Below are positions 62,600 to 64,000 of a stretch of DNA of 64,000 nucleotides, piece by piece. The notes below the pieces were generated by a model. The model saw nothing but the letters and a program-made list of their open reading frames with translations. It made no database searches and was not told where the DNA came from. The translations under genes and the position numbers were made by a program. This DNA comes from Zantedeschia hybrid cultivar (lineage: Eukaryota > Streptophyta > Magnoliopsida > Alismatales > Araceae), in NCBI GenBank assembly GCA_030544215.1, contig JARZZO010000002.1:80855150-80919149 (forward strand). The letters are read 5' to 3'. Each line of letters begins with the position of its first letter. Positions within the stretch are counted from its first letter, which is position 1.

Positions 62600-64000
62600 A
62601 AATTGTCGAACTGGGGGAGACCTTCAGCTTGGCATCCGTAGCATCCGATCTCTGATTGGACGGTTACAAAAAAAGAAAGAAAAAAAGGATCGCATGCTCA
62701 TGCGATCCGACGGATTTATTTAGCTCAGCCCATTAAAGCATTTTTTAGGTTTGATTTTTTATTTTTCAGGCTTTTTCATGGTCCGATCTGACATTATGCT
62801 ATATGGACGAGCAGGACATGTCAGATCTAAAAAAAAAAAAATCATTGTTTTAACTTGCTGCAACCCCCATTGCAGTATGGGAGCATTGCAGCAGGCATTA
62901 CTCGTACAAATGTATTCATTTCATATCTGTATTTGCATGAATACATATTTTACATGTAGTTTAAATATTAATACAATTATGGTTATTCTATAACATGAGT
63001 AATTTATAATTATAACGCAGGAATATTAATTTTACAATCGAATGATTATCCGTATTCACACAGAAAATATGAAAATAAATATGGAGATGCATATAGTCGG
63101 TCCATATTGGCCCCGAGACTTGTAATGGGGACAGCGGCACTCCTCTAAGGAGTCTTTTCGGTGAAAAACCATAAAACGATGTTTTTCTTATATTTAAAGT
63201 CTTATAAGTTACTTTACGATATTTTCTTTAGGTTTAGATTGCGATTTTCTTTATGCTTGGAGTGCTGTGACTCATGCGGCAGGTGGGTTAGAAGTAACCA
63301 TATACGCTTGTTCTGAGACGTAAATTAGGTGTTGGGTAATATGTTCTCTCAAAGTTCATTCCATGAGAGAAAAAATCATAACCTCTTCTTGGAGTCACCA
63401 TTCTTGACTCTACGGTGTAGACTTAGCGTTGGCTTTTAAGCCTGCTCAAACTCCGGCAGAGAGAAGTCCCTGGTGGGGTGGTCCGAGACAAGAAGATGTC
63501 GAAGTTGCATTTTATTATAACACCTCACAATGTCATGCTATTTGGTAAATTTCTTAAAATTTAATAATGCATCTTTCAAGTTAAAAAAAAAAGTGCTAAA
63601 AAGGAAGTTTATCAAATAAACATTTTCCAAAAAATTATGCTGTTCTAAGAAAGGAGCTCGGAAGCCCACATGCTAACCTGGTCGATGTGGGTTCCAAGTA
63701 CCAGAGGAAGATTCTTGGATGAATTGAAGAATGAAAAAAAAAATGATAAAAACATAATTTTTGAACACTATGGCAAGAAATCAATGTTGACGCAAAAATT
63801 AAAATGACAACCATCTTTGCAACAATTGGACTGCACATCCAAACTTGAAAACTTTAAATGTGATGCCGTTTCTTTCGCTTTACGTAGCTAGCACAAATTT
63901 GATGCTAACTTTTGTGTTCAAACACCGGTGTGCAGTAAGTGTTTCGCCACTTCCAATCCGTAAAACACAAGTGGATGATGTTCAGAATCTATCGAAGGTC
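62600..64000. other. Intergenic, no supported gene
   Basis: A hairpin-prone stretch at 62850-62900 (CTTGCTGCAA against TTGCAGCAGGCATTACTC) recalls the foldback at 9.9 kb. The remainder is AT-rich without frames of note. Confidence 0.4.

Overview
This is plant nuclear DNA. It has GT-AG (and one GC-AG) introns, a plant-type SRR1 gene, a plant GH31 heteroglycan glucosidase, and dense LTR, LINE, hAT and MITE-like repeats. The very GC-rich, intronless SRR1 reading frame beside AT-rich flanks suggests a monocot or similar early-branching angiosperm, but the species cannot be fixed from sequence alone.

Layout. 1-5.5 kb is intergenic with small MITEs, a possible LINE tail and a possible tRNA-derived SINE. 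5.5-6.4 kb is SRR1 (+). 6.4-13.0 kb is intergenic: a 165-bp tandem triplication, a solo LTR inside a local duplication, a 600-bp foldback and a short MITE. 13.05-61.04 kb is one very long gene on the + strand, an HGL1-type GH31 alpha-glucosidase. I could join 22 exons in frame from the Met at 18768 to the stop at 61037 (989 aa, no stop or frameshift). A further upstream exon (13415-13620) joins in phase and would add a plastid-transit-like leader (1074 aa in all). 61-64 kb is the 3' flank with an LTR-like fragment and a short MITE.

Intron 16 of HGL1 (28380-54290, 25.9 kb) is a nest of mobile elements. From outside inwards: a hAT-like element; a short-LTR element (LTRs about 31053-31202 and 53913-54072); a +-oriented long LTR 'D' (31942-49434 once its insert is removed); inside D, a complete 14.6-kb LTR retrotransposon on the minus strand (34455-49080, target duplication TCTAC); and to the right a solo LTR 'C' (50190-52951, target duplication GCAGC). 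The complete element has a leader ORF and a large gag but no visible pol. It is therefore a gag-only, non-autonomous element that must borrow reverse transcriptase and integrase.

The most unusual signal is in the 5-kb 3' part of that element, downstream of gag. Three copies of a ~225-bp module each hold three hairpins. In the element-sense RNA all of them have GNRA tetraloops (GAAA, GCAA, GUAA) on a 3-bp stem, then an A4 bulge, then an outer stem. The stem sequences change between hairpins and copies while pairing is kept. Between the modules lie ~2.5 kb and ~1.2 kb of short tandem repeats whose units also carry small hairpins. A separate hairpin array with paired changes occurs in LTR D. I do not recognise this as a described RNA family.
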